Positions 48,066 to 59,900 of a DNA stretch of 64,000 nt are shown piece by piece (position 1 is the stretch's first letter; each line of letters opens with the position of its first letter). The position numbers and the translations under genes were made by a program. Under the pieces are notes generated by a model, which worked only from the letters and a program-made list of their open reading frames with translations, was not told the DNA's origin and did not search any database. The stretch comes from Cristatella mucedo (lineage: Eukaryota > Bryozoa > Phylactolaemata > Cristatellidae). The stretch lies in contig WPIO01000254.1 in assembly GCA_009760855.2 (NCBI GenBank), positions 82,501 through 146,500 on the forward strand, given 5' to 3'.

Positions 48066-50462
48066 AAATTACCACAAATTACCACATCTTGCTTATTTGA
48101 CCACATGCAGATATCATTTAATCTACAGTGTTTGCCCTCATCCTAGTCTAAAATAAGCTGTGAATCGCGAAACCTCAAGAGCCTTGATATCGATGCTGTC
48201 CGTGCAAAAATACCGGCTTCAGCTCTGCTGCTCAGTCTTCCCTTCGATCTGTCATCATTGGTAGATAGCTACAACACGACGCTAGGTGACACGCTCGATG
48301 ACTTTGCAACTCTGACAAAGTGCACTCTTTGCCCCCGTCCAGACGGCCTAAGGTTTACCTCAGACGTTAAACTACCAGGTCTACTAAACGAAAGCTTGAA
48401 ACGGAATACAAAAGATCCGGACTAACTGCCCATCGACAGGCATATGAAGACTACTGTAGGTCGTATTAATCGATCCTAAGAAAGGCCAATTCTAGCTTCT
48501 ATAAAAACATTGTCGAATCACAGATGCACAATCCAAAAATGCTGATATCGAAAATAAATCATATCCTCAATCGTTTCCAGATTAGCACCTTACCTGACGA
48601 TCCTTGTGATGATCTAGCCGACTCCTTCTCGCGGTTCTATGTGCTGAAGATAGAAAGATCAGAGAATCGATCTCTGCGATGACAACCTCCCCAATAGAAT
48701 CCTCTACCTCGGTTCCAGGCTGCAGCTATATGTCAGCATTTGAGCAAGCTACTAGTGATCTAGTCCGAAAGTTCGTAGCTCGATCAACAAAGACAACAAG
48801 TCATCTGGACCATATTCCCACTGTGCAGCTCCTACGTTGCATTGATCTGCTGCTGCCATGAATAACTGATATCATTAATATGTCATTAGCCTCAGGTCAT
48901 GTCTCAGCACCTTTCAAAAAAGCTGTAGTCACGCCACTTCTCCAGAAAGCGACACTAGACCAAGGGAACTTAAGCAAATACCGCTCAGTCTTCCTTCTGG
49001 CATTCCTATAAAAGACACTAGAACAGGTCGTAGCAGACCAGCTGAACTCATATATTGAAACCTTGCTAATAAGTTCCAGTCTGGCTTTAGAGCTAATCAC
49101 TCCACAGAGTCAGCAATGCTTAGGGTATACAACGACCTACTAAGGAATGCAGACATGTGTAGAGTGTCTCTTCTTGTTTTGCTCCATCTTTCGGCAGCTT
49201 TAGATACCATAGATTACAAAGTTCTTCTAGAGCAGCTCTCATCTCGCCTGGGCATCACTGGCACTGCTCGGCAAAGGTTCAGGTCCTATTGTAGTGTGAG
49301 ACTCCAGAATATTGACGTGAATGCACATAGATCATCTAAAGTACCTCAGAAAAGTGGAGTACCTCAGGGCTCCGTGCTAGGTCGGTTTTTTCATCGTTTA
49401 TGCTCTGCCTCTTGCTGAGGTAATTGCCGATTACAATCTAGGCTTTCACTTCTATGTGAATGACAGTCAGTTGTATCTTCGCTTTAATCACTCCCAGCCT
49501 TCTAGCACCTCAAATTCTCTCAACTCACTTGCTGCATGTATTGACGACATCCGCGCATGGATGGCAGCAAATTTTCTGAAATTAAACCATAATAAACTAA
49601 CTTACTAGTTAATGGCAAACCCATTGTGATTCAGAGATTCGAAGGGCTTACTCTCGAAATTGGCTCTGCCAGCATATCTCCTGTTAAATCAGCTCGAAAC
49701 TTAGGTGTCATATTCCAAAAGCGACCTCTCGTTAGACGTCCATATCAGCTCCACAGTCAAACCTGCCTATTTTCAGCTTCATTGACTTCAAGGTTTTGTC
49801 CCTCACTTTTAGGTCCCATCATTTTACGGCTCTGGCCTATCTTTCACATATACTATCCCATCATGCTAAGCACCGTACTTGCATGTGCGATCAGGCAATT
49901 GCAGCTGGTTCAAAACTCGGCAGCTAGACTTGTCTTCCGTGAGCGTCGCAGTTGCCATATTACTCCACTTCTCGCCAACCTGCACTGGCTACCAGTCAAG
50001 CAACGGATTGACTTCAAGGTTTTGTCGCTCAGTTTTTGGTCCCTTCATTCTATGGCTCCAGCCTATCTTTCAGATATACTGCCCCATCAGGCCAACCATC
50101 GTAACACCCGCTTTTTGGGAATCCAACAGTCTAGAAATACCTTGTAAAAACCTTAAATCCTTTGGAAACCGTGCATTTAGCTCGTATGCTCCCAAAGCCT
50201 GGAACTCCCTCCCGACCTGCGTCAGAACATCCCCTGACCTGACCACATTTAAAAGAAACCTAAAAACGCACCTATTTAGGACAGCATTTAGTGTATCCCT
50301 GTGATTCGTCCTTGATGTGCCTATGCGTGCTGACACTGTGCACGCTGCCGCTCACCACATTTGCATGATGACCCAGTGCATGTCACCCCTAACCATATTA
50401 TTCATTTAGTTTGTTTTTCAAGCATGATTTAACTTACCATTTAATTGCAATTCTTTTTAAGC
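48066..50462 (+). mobile_element. LINE-A, defective subfamily, 3'-truncated
   Basis: It begins at the end of the endonuclease domain (TTACCACATCTTGCTTATTT) and covers the linker, RT and C-terminal region. Defects: TGA at 48859-48861 after RCIDLLLP, YVND at 49453-49464 instead of YADD, and a rearranged block at 49780-49880. The copy ends within the 3' UTR near 50462, lacking hairpin and (ATT)n. The first three defects are shared with 56904-60535. Confidence 0.88.
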
Positions 50463-50781
50463 ACTGTATTTACTCGTGTTTTGTTCCTCAGATTAAGATA
50501 TTGGCCTAGAATTTTTAGGAAACTGCAATATTTTTTATTAAGGGCTGCAGTTGGTTAAGAGCCGTTGGTGAAATTGACAGTGAACCGTATTGGTTGGATT
50601 CGTTTTTGCTGCATTAAACACAACATTAGTTTAGCGAACCCATAATTTTGTCAACTTTTTTTAAAGCCCACCTAACGGTTCATCGTTGTCTTTGAATTAA
50701 GTTTGTGGATTTTTGAATCCCTATGAATTAGCAATAAATTAAGATACTACCATAGGCATGCTGATGTTATGTGCTTTGCAG

Positions 50782-51136
50782 ATGCTTGGTGATTGGCATT
50801 GGTTAGCACGAACCAATCTTCAAGGAAACAGAATTATTGCACAGGCTATCCATCTGGGAACCTTGGTAGATAAGTAATGCATACTCTTTCTTGATTTTAT
50901 TACTCGTACTTTGAAATTGCTATTTGTATGCAGTGTTTTGAAACATATTTTAAGATGGGAGTGGCTGCAAGGTCAATCGTTCGAAAGGCAGTTTGCATAC
51001 CTAAAGGCAGAGGTTATCTGAGGTATTCTTTGACATCAGACAAGTGGACTAAAACATTCAGCTGTCTTCGTCCTCATGCAATTGTTAAAAATGTATATGT
51101 TAAAGAGGAATTGCTGTGCAGATTCATCAAGGAAAG
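50782..51136 (+). CDS. Candidate exons of an unknown host gene
   Basis: A good acceptor (GTGCTTTGCAG) precedes 50782. The following frame reads MLGDWHWLARTNLQGNRIIA up to a donor at 50865 (G|GTAGAT) or 50873 (AA|GTAATG). The next acceptor (TTTGTATGCAG) precedes 50934. With the first donor, frame CFETYFKMGVAARSIVRKAV continues open to a donor-like AAAG|GTAGTC at 51136. With the second, the frame is VLKHILRWEWLQGQSFERQF, open to 51018. The intron would be 60-68 bp, in line with the short introns of the gene at 52003. No domain is recognised, and whether these exons belong to the 52003 gene is unknown. Confidence 0.3.
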
Positions 51137-51140
51137 GTAG

Positions 51141-51930
51141 TCATAAAATATGGCATGATACCTGTGCAGCTAACAAGAGGAAAAGGTACCTATCCTCTTT
51201 AGATGGGCAAGAAGATACTCAGTCAATCAGGTAAAACAGTTCTACCCCTAGCAGGCTCACTGTTCAGACAAGAGACGTGACGAATACTTCCCTTTATTGA
51301 CCAAGTGGCAGTAAACTAAGAAATGATGGTAGCCCAACCCCTATGCTGCACATGGCTGATCTCCAAGTCAACCGGCTTCTCAGAATCATTGAAGCTTCTT
51401 GTGCAAATATAAGCCCGTGCACAAAATGACATGGGTAGTGATCGCTATCCTTGCTGTGGACCAGTAAATTCTGCAATTCCAGTAAGTTTTTTTCCTGAAT
51501 CCCCGTGTGCACGTTGCGAATACTGTTTGCATATTACAAGTGAGCACAGGCAAGCCAAGTGTAGGGCTATCCCAAAGACTATTTGAATGTCTCTGCTGCA
51601 AAAGATTGCTTCTCATTTTGTGCCACATTCAACTGATATGCAAGGTTATAAAGAGCTCAATAGGTAAGTCGTGATTTCTTCGAAAGTTTACCTTTATGTA
51701 AACATCGTAGCATACCTTATGCCACTGGCTTTAAAGTAAATGATTTTGTCCTTAAATTTCTGTAACTTTTCTCTTTTTTTTTTTTTGCCTAGAGGTATCG
51801 TTTACCATTCAAGCCTGAAGTTCACGATTCGTGGTATTTGAATAGCTTTAACTGGTTCAAGCACTCTTAGTATATTTTGAACGAGTTCAGCATACTAGCT
51901 AGATAAGATGATACTATATGACGATCCGGC
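51141..51930. other. No recognisable gene; unique sequence
   Basis: No repeat family of the window is present. Minus frames of 70-80 codons at 51294-51628 are unsupported. This belongs to the low-repeat island 50.5-54.0 kb. Confidence 0.3.
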
Positions 51931-52002
51931 CCCTTAGATGCAGGCCGTGTGCTATCCCAGATTCTCATTCCTCGAGCTATCCTGCTGTTTATTCCAGACA
52001 CA

Positions 52003-52454
52003 ATGAAGTTTCGAGCTGGTGCAGTGCTGCTTTGCCTTTTAATTGGTGCACTGACAGCAGATACACAATCCGTGAGTAAAGGTGCTGCAAGGGTCGATTA
52101 AGTGCATTATGTGCTGATCATTTGACATCCCTGTTTACAGTGGGTATGGTAATACGCTTGCAGGCGGAAATACAGGATGTCCAGCTGAGCAATGAAGAGG
52201 TTCATGAACTCAAGCAAGCTTTTGAAAGTGAGTCTATTCATCAGAAGTCAACTTGGCACACTTCAGTGCAAGGGTGTGCATCCTTAATGACTCCGTAAAA
52301 ACTTTCCTTTACAGATTACACTGCAGCCAAGAGATTACCACTGACTGTGCTTTTTAGAAAATTCATCGACTCGCCACCAACGCCAAAATCAACCACCGGA
52401 ATAGTACGCAAATTACTCAAATTCCGCAAATTTGCAAAGAAATTACGTGGCTGA
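52003..52454 (+). CDS. Secreted cationic peptide precursor, three exons
   Basis: Exons 52003-52071, 52164-52227 and 52315-52454 encode 90 residues; introns are 92 and 87 bp with GTGAGT donors and TTGCAG / TTTACAG acceptors. Residues 1-19 form a signal peptide (MKFRAGAVLLCLLIGALTA). Residues 20-51 are an acidic pro-region, ending in Lys50-Arg51. Residues 52-90 carry 11 Lys/Arg against one Asp: LPLTVLFRKFIDSPPTPKST, then a basic amphipathic C-terminus (GIVRKLLKFRKFAKKLRG). The terminal Gly could donate an amide. This is the layout of antimicrobial or neuropeptide precursors; the function is inferred. Start: the only ATG giving a signal peptide. An upstream ATG at 51938 opens a short overlapping frame. 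Symbol and family unknown to me. Confidence 0.72.
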
Positions 52455-52509
52455 ACTCACGGTACATTTATAACATTTTTGTATAAAGAAGAAACTGAAA
52501 CATGCTGAG

Positions 52510-52515
52510 AATAAA
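52510..52515 (+). terminator. AATAAA poly(A) signal
   Basis: AATAAA lies 56 bases after the stop codon of the 52003-52454 gene and is followed by a T-rich stretch (TTTTTCTTTTTT from about 52533). It supports this strand and this end for the gene. Confidence 0.7.
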
Positions 52516-52519
52516 TGTA

Positions 52520-53984
52520 CTTGCATCTCAAGTTTTTCTTTTTTAATACCCTACAACACTCTACTTTAAAATGCATGGAATCTTTTTCTACTGCCACAGC
52601 GGTAGCAATCTGTGGAAACCGCCAACACAAATGCAGTAAGGTCTTTTATGTTACCTAACCCAAATAAATGAAATTTATGTGATGCTAATATGAAGCACGA
52701 ATCTCACGAAATATTGTTTGACTTCAGAAAGGTCCAATCCTCTAAATTGTTCGACTAACAACAGAAATCAGCACAATAATCACAATGCAAGTCTAATTTA
52801 TAGTGCCGAGATATTTAAAATTCATTTGGTGAGAGCTGAGGCTAACACGTTTCCCTTGACGACCTGCCCTTCGTGATGACAATCGGGAAGAAATAAATTA
52901 TAAATTGTCCGTAATCAGAATAACAATATTCGTTCGATTAAAGTAGCATCACAAATGACAGAAAAGAAGTTAGCATTGATAGGCAAGCTTCCTACTCGAT
53001 CTAGAATGATACCTCTGAGGTTTTTAGAAGCATCCAATCGTTCTTGATATGTGGCCATACTGAATACCATTTTTTGAGGAGCCTTCCTTAATATTCACTC
53101 TTCAAGTTTTCGTTTCAACGTGTACTGTATACTTTTCAAAAAGGACTGCATCCTCGTTAGTTATTTGGACTTGCATCTCAGGGCGAACCACCGAGTTCTC
53201 TTTCCGTTGCACACGATGGACTTCATAGATACCTACACAGAGAAACGTTCTAGATTCCGTTTTACCTTGTTACTTTACAAGAGCCTTGTTTAGGTGCTCG
53301 GAGGTGTTATCGTTGTAATAGCCACGGTATAGTTAAACCACGTGAAGTAATATTTCCTTTCTGTTTTTCTTGTGGGAGTCTTGATCAATTCTTCGATATT
53401 TGGAACGATTGATATAATCCCTGGATTGACATTGTTTACCTTGAAAGTGCCACGATGAATTTCCATCATAAATGTTTCCTTCTGTGGCTTATATGAAGCA
53501 AGTAAATGAATATAACTTAATTAGTGGGTTTTTATGAGCGGATAACAAAGTTTCAGGGCTTTTGCGACCGGCTATTTCAAATTGCTCAGGATCACGTCTA
53601 ATTTTGCGTTGAGGCTGCCCAAATCAACTTCCGTCAGATGAACTGCAGAAAATTCAAGAGAATTGTACTCGTTTGCACAACTAAGTAGTTGGAATGAAAA
53701 GACATTAGTGAATTTGGATTCCTCTTAGTTCCACAATGTAAGCCATTGATACACTTTACGTGTATCAGGAGCCGAACAATGAAAGGTTTAATAAAAAAAA
53801 TTGACGGTCCTTACATAAACCGTTACCATTTTATTTGTCACGTTCGGGTGTCATATTTTGATACTGTAAAATCACCCACAATACTGCTTCTAAAGTTTCT
53901 ACAAAAACAACGGATCTGTCACGCACAGTACGTGCAGTGATTTATTCGAATAGACACTACAATTTCGGTACGCATTTGATATCC
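52520..53984. other. Unique sequence, weak minus-strand coding signal
   Basis: No element homology. On the minus strand, stretches read like protein in one frame between about 53560 and 53102: SKYRRIDQDSHKKNRKEILL, LYRGYYNDNTSEHLNKALVK, then a 56-codon run ending at 53102 with VGIYEVHRVQRKENSVVRPE. Stops separate them. Another frame near 53660 reads EFSAVHLTEVDLGSLNAKLD. It could be a decayed gene or element ORF; I recognise no family. Confidence 0.25.
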
Positions 53985-54114
53985 AACAGGCTCCATATCA
54001 CCCTACGCATAAATTGAGAACCATAGCCGAGTCAGCAGGGTCAGAGACGCAGCTGCACAGGTCGGAAACGCAGCTGCAGAGTCCACAGAAGCAGCTGGAG
54101 CGACGGCGGTTGCC
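53985..54114 (+). repeat. 130-bp copy of the gag-like segment start
   Basis: CCAACAGGCTCCATATCACC and GAAGCAGCTGGAGCGACGGC match 28605-28740 and, inverted, 61620-61770. It lies exactly at the outer edge of the inverted arm that follows. Confidence 0.7.
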
Positions 54115-55030
54115 TCAAAGCTTGTGCACGGCCTGCAAAACCAGAGCCTCGAGCAATTTCAATTTCATTTGCCAGTGGTATCTACCTTCACTTGGTGAGG
54201 GCCGCTTGGACAATCGTACTTCGGACTGTAGGCAGGCCTGCCTGCTTTACACAAGCGATGCTGTCGGATTGACACTGCTTCGGGCTTAAGATATTTTAGC
54301 TTTCTAGGATCAAAAGCCGGGTTCCTGCTTTATCGAAAGCCGGATTCCGACATTCTGATATTCTTTTCAAAGAATCTGAAGTGAGTGGTGGGAGAGCAGC
54401 TCAAAGCTTCAAGCAAAACGTCAAACCTAACAAGGTTATTCCAGTCAGTACTTCCGAGAAATTCGTGTGAGCACTCTGTTGCATATGTATTTACGACATT
54501 CTCAGGAATGCTGACCAGGAGAAAGTCTCCCTGCTAAGTCTTCTGGATTTCTCGGCAGGATTTGATACCTGTTTCCTAGTCTCATTTGAACGTTTTTTTC
54601 CTGGGCGCTCATGGCCAAAAGCTGCGTCCTTATGGCACTGGCTGAGTGGGATTGGTCATATCGTAGAATTCAATGGAAATTGGTAATCTTGTGAGCTATA
54701 GAAATATGCAGTGCCCCAAAGTTATAATTGAGGTCCGTGCTTTTCACGATCAATACTCACCCTTTGCCCACGACTTTATTTCAGCCCATATGACTGTGAG
54801 CTCTATCTTTGCTTTGATTCCGTCATGCCTTTTATTGCTTCAGACTCTTAATTCCAGTACACTCTGCATTAAGATATTTCCACTTACATAGCTGACTTCC
54901 TTAAATTGACTGACGAAATAGGTTTAAAATCAATTGGTAACACCAATCTATTTGTAAGAGGCAAGCTTTGTGCTAAATCTTGACTTTAGGAAGTACAGTT
55001 TCAGCTTGGGCCATAGTTTGAATCAGTTGT
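54115..55030 (+). mobile_element. Third RT fragment, inverted-arm copy
   Basis: Counterpart of 31991-32885. Blocks: CTCAAAGCTTGTGCACGGCC at the start, SLLSLLDFSAGFDTCFL, YAVPQSYN, CELYLCFDSVMPFIA and the FLKLTDEIGLKSIGN region. The order is RT motif A to the region after YxDD; the YxDD itself is lost (CELYLC remains). Decayed. Confidence 0.62.
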
Positions 55031-55039
55031 AATAAGGTC

Positions 55040-56903
55040 CTCATCAAAGATCACGACTCGCTGGTATAATCTATTGACTCCTGGCTTTATAATCTAATTT
55101 AGAGAGAACTTTTCGGAGTTGCTCACTAAACTATTGATGTGTGATAGACCATTACCAATTGCAGGAGACTTCAACATGTTTTTTGACAAACCTAGCAACT
55201 GCCAGGTCGCTCATGTTTTGACTGTTTGGAGAACTGTGGTTTGATCCAAAGGGTAATCATGGTACTCACGTATATGGGTATATCGTGGATCTCGTTATAT
55301 CACTAAGGACGGTCTAGTAAATGGGGCTCGTCTCCTAACGATCCTATTTCCTCCCCTCAGTGGTCCTCACTCCGAGACAATCTTAGTCCAGCTGTAACTA
55401 AGAATTTTTAATTCTTTTCTGGCAAAGAGATTGTACCTAAGTCCTTCAAATAAGCCGTCATTAGACCGATACTTATAAGGTTTGTTTAGATGCAGGAGTC
55501 CTTGCAAACTATCGCCCATTTTCCCTTTTTCTTTTTTGTCAGATTGTTGCAAAATTTTTGCTAAGAAACGTGGTGCACAAAAAAAAAAAAAAAAATTGCT
55601 AGAAACTTTCAGTCGAAGTTCAAGCGGCAGCACTCCACTAAAGCTGCTCACCTCGGTGTCACCGATGACATCCTATCCAGCAAGGATGGCAGGAGTGCCA
55701 CTGTCCTAGCTCTGCTAGATCTATCAGCGGCCTTCGACAACGTTGATCCCGATGTCCTACTTGCACGATTGAGATCAATGGTCGGACTGCTAGACAAGGC
55801 ACTGGCATGGTTCAAATCGTGCTTATCCGATCGCATTCAATTCAAATCGTGTGCAGTCAGGTCTCCTCATCCAGACCAGTCCCCTGTGAGTCCAACAAAG
55901 TTTAGCTTCCGTACTTTTCTGTTCTCCATTAATATACAACATCTGGGAAAAAAAGAGTTAGGTAAACTGAATAGGCTATCACTTATATGCCGACGACACT
56001 CGGCTTCATGTGTCATTAAAATCATTAATTTGCTGCAGTGGCACATAAACTGAATGTTTCCAGCGCAGACATTCGATCATGGATGTCATCAAATTTCCCT
56101 AAACTTAAAGACAATAAAGCAGAACTGCTACTCATAGGAAAACCCAAGCGTGTTGCTGGACTGGAAGACTTTGCCCTTTTAATAGGTGATGCTATCGTGT
56201 GGCCTTCACCGTGTGCTCAGAATTAAGGTGCGATCTTCGACGGCTGCCTAAATTTTGAAAGATTCGCTAAGAAGACTATTTATAGAGCTGCATTACGTAA
56301 CAGCCCTATCTAAGATCAAGATTTTCCTTCCGCGGACGTCTTTCAAAAAAATTAACTAGCTCCCAGGTTCTCTCTTAGCTGGATTGTTGCAAAACGATTT
56401 TTCTTGGTTACCAAAAAATGCATGAGACTGATGCAAAGGGTGACGAAAATACCTTCAAGGCTAGTTTACGAATCCCAGAAGTTAGATCATGTGTCTCTTG
56501 TGCTGAAAGAGCTTGAATTACTGCGGATTGATCAACGGATACAGCACAGAGTTCTTAAGCTGATCCGCATGGCCTGCGACGGCTTGGCCCCTTCATACCT
56601 GGCTGAGCTGCTGAACCAATTTCTGCCTCCATGAGCCCCACAGGCTCTGTGTGGGCAATACATTAGCTGTTCGGTTCCTTCGCTTTAATACCGCTTGAGA
56701 CAGAAGCTTTTGCTCTGTTGGCGGTAAACCGTGAAACTCACTACCACAATTCATATGAAACGAGATCTACTCCAGCTGGCGACTATGACGCATCATTTCC
56801 TGCCGTCTGGAGCTGCTATTTCAATGCTACTCACTACCTTAACTGCTCCCTTGTCGCTTGGTTAACGCACAGCACAGAATCGCCGGCTGATGACCAACAA
56901 CAC
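55040..56903 (+). mobile_element. LINE-B, plus-strand copy
   Basis: The endonuclease remnant has PLPIAGDFNMFFDKPSN near 55160 and THVYGYIVDLVIS near 55270. The RT has ALLDLSAAFDNVDPDVLLAR near 55710, KALAWFKSCLSDRIQFKSC, HLYADDT-like TYMPTTLG (frameshifted, near 55985) and IRSWMSSNFPKLKDNKAELL near 56070. The C-terminal frame 56404-56634 reads KELELLRIDQRIQHRVLKLI. Homology to the minus-strand copy continues to 56903, where LINE-A is inserted. Not functional (several frameshifts, an A17 run at 55578). Confidence 0.75.
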
Positions 56904-59900
56904 TAAAGCTTCATTCCACGCCATTCTCGCCATCTGACATAGAGCGCTCTAACGTGCATTCGTGTTTGTTGCAGAGTTCTTCCGAAAACCGAAGTTCTTG
57001 CTAACATTGTATACGGAAACAAAAACAGCTACGACCTGTTTAACGTTATTCTGATTGTTATTTGACCGTAGCGGGTAAAAAATTAAGTGCCTATGGACAT
57101 CTAAACGCTTACCTCTTCGGGCTGCTGGGTCTCCCACTGCCGGCGGCTCGTAACCTGCTTGTTAGTTACGATCGTCAGCAGCTGTTATCGCTTTGTCATC
57201 GTGGATCAAATGCATTCGTAGATATTAAAGTTGTTGCTAAGAATAATGAACTATGCATTAACAAAAGAAAAGCATCTTGTAGCCGCCAATGCAGTGGCCG
57301 GAACCGCCAACTCAGACGCTGCTCGTTGGGCGGGAACTGCGAGCTGAGTGCACGCTCGTTTGGTATTCCTAGCATTGTCTCGAACGGCTCAGCACGCTCC
57401 CCCACATGCGTCCCCGTTAATCTTTCTAACTGAGTGGTCATCAGGCCTGTTGTAACTTTATCGGCCAGACTTAACGCTTGCCTTTGGAATCCTCGCTCAA
57501 TGTGCAATTAACCTCTAGTAATAAACGACCTTATTTCTGAAAATGGTGTTGACCTGCTCGCCCTAATTGAAACCTGGCTGAAATCGATAAACTGCCTGAC
57601 AATTAAAGACGCCACTCCATCTGGTTTCTCGTTCTTTCACACCCCTAGATCAATCAAATCCGGAGGTGGAGTTGCTATTATTGTGCGCTCAAGATTCAAC
57701 TTCAAGCCATTTGCTGTACCCTCGAAGCAGTCTTTTGAATCAATTGTCTTGGTCTCACCAGTAAACAAGCTACCGATAGTGGCAGTAGTCTATCGCCCAC
57801 CAGGTACCTAATCCTTCTTTTTTAAGATTTCTCCAATCTCATTTCGATTCTGTGTGCAAGAAATCGATCCTTCCTCGTTATGGTTGATATCAACGTTCAC
57901 TTTAAGAACTTATCTGACGCTTTCAGGACCGAATTTCGTACATTGACTGACTCATTGTCTCTTGTGGCTCATGAGCATGGCCCTACCCGCATTAAGGGTA
58001 AAGCCCTCGACCAGATTTTCTCATACAACTGCACTTTGTCATCAAAAATTATTACCACATCCTGCCTATCTGAACACATGCAGATCTCATTCAATATACA
58101 GTGTGTGCCTACATCCTCATCTAAAATAACCTGTGAATCGCGAAACCTCAAGACGCTTGACATCGATGCTGTCCGTGCGAAATTATATGCTTCAGCTCTG
58201 CTGCTCAGTCCTCCCTCTGATATGTCATCATTGATAGATAGCTACAACACGATGCTAGGGGACACGCTCGATGACTTTGCACCTCTGACAAAGCGCACTG
58301 TTTGCCCCCGCCCAGACGGCCTACGGTTTATCACAAACATTAAACTAGCCAGGTGTACTAAAAAAAAAAGCTTGAAACGGAATACAAAAGATACGGACTA
58401 ACTGCCCATCGACAGGCATATGAAGACTACTGTAGGTCATACCAATCGATCCAACAAAGGCTAATTCTAGCTTCCATAGAAACATTGTTGAATCACAGAT
58501 GCACAATCAAAAAATGCTGATATCGAAAATAAACCATATCCTCAACCGTTTCCAGATTAGCACCTTACCTGATGATCCTTGTGATGATCTAGCCGATCAT
58601 TTCTCGCGATTTTTTTGTGCAGAAGATATGAAAAGATCAGGGAATCTATCCCTGCGATGACAACCTCCCCAATAGAATCCTTTTCCGCGGTTCCAGGCTG
58701 CAGCTCAATGTCAGCATTTGAGAAGGCTACTAGTGATCTAGTCCTAAAGTTCATATCTCGATCAAAAAAGAAAACAAGTCCTCTGGACCGTATTCCCGCT
58801 GTCGTGCTCCTACGTTGCATTGATCTGCTGCTGCCATGAATAACTGACATCATTATTATGTCATTAGCCTCAGGACATGTCTCAGCACCTTTAAAAAAAG
58901 CTGTAGTCGCGCCACTTCTCCAGAAAGCGACACTAGACCAAGAGAACTTAAGCAAATACCGTTCAGTCTCCCTTCTGGCATTCCTATCAAAGACACTAGA
59001 ACAGGTCGTAGCAGACCAGCTGAACTCATATATTGAAAACCTTGCTAATAAGTTCCAGTCTGGCTTTAGAGCTAATCACTCCATAGAGTCAGCATTGCTT
59101 AGGGTATACAACGACCTACTAAGGAATGCAGACATGGGTAGAGTGTCTCTTCTTGTTTTGCTCGATCTTTCGGCAGCTTTAGATACCATAGATCACAAAG
59201 TTCTTCTAGAGCACCTCTCATCTCGCCTGGGCATCACTGGCACTGCTCAGCAAAGGTTCAAGTGCTATTGCAGCGTGAGACTCCAGAGTATTGACGTGAA
59301 TGGACAAAGATCATCTAAAGTACCTCAGAAATGTGGAGTACCTTAGGGCTCCGTGCTAGGTTCGGTTCTTTTCATGGTTTATACTCTCCCTCTTGATGAT
59401 GTAATTGCCGATCACAATCTAGGCTGTCTCTTCTATGTGAATGACACTCAGTTGTACCTTTGCTTTGATCACTCCCAGCCTTCGAGCACCTCAAATTCTC
59501 GCAACTCACTTGCTGCATGTATTGGCGACATCCGCGCATGGATGGCAGCAAATTTTCTAAAACTAAACGAAGATAAAAACACTACTTACTAGTTATGGAA
59601 AACCCATTGTGAGTCAGAGGTTGGAAAGGCTGACTCTCTAAATTGGCTCTGTCAGCATATCTCCTGTGAAATCAGCTCGAAACTTAGGTGTCATATTCCA
59701 AAGCGACCTCCCGTTAGACGACCATATTAGCTCCACAGTCAAATCTGCCTATTTCCAGCTTCATTGACTTCAAGGTTTTGTCGCTCACTTTTTAGGTCCC
59801 TTCATTTTACGGCTCTGGCCTATCTCTCAGATATACTACCCCATCATGCCTAGCATCGTACTTGCATGCGCGATCAGGCGATTGCAGCTGGTGCAAAACT

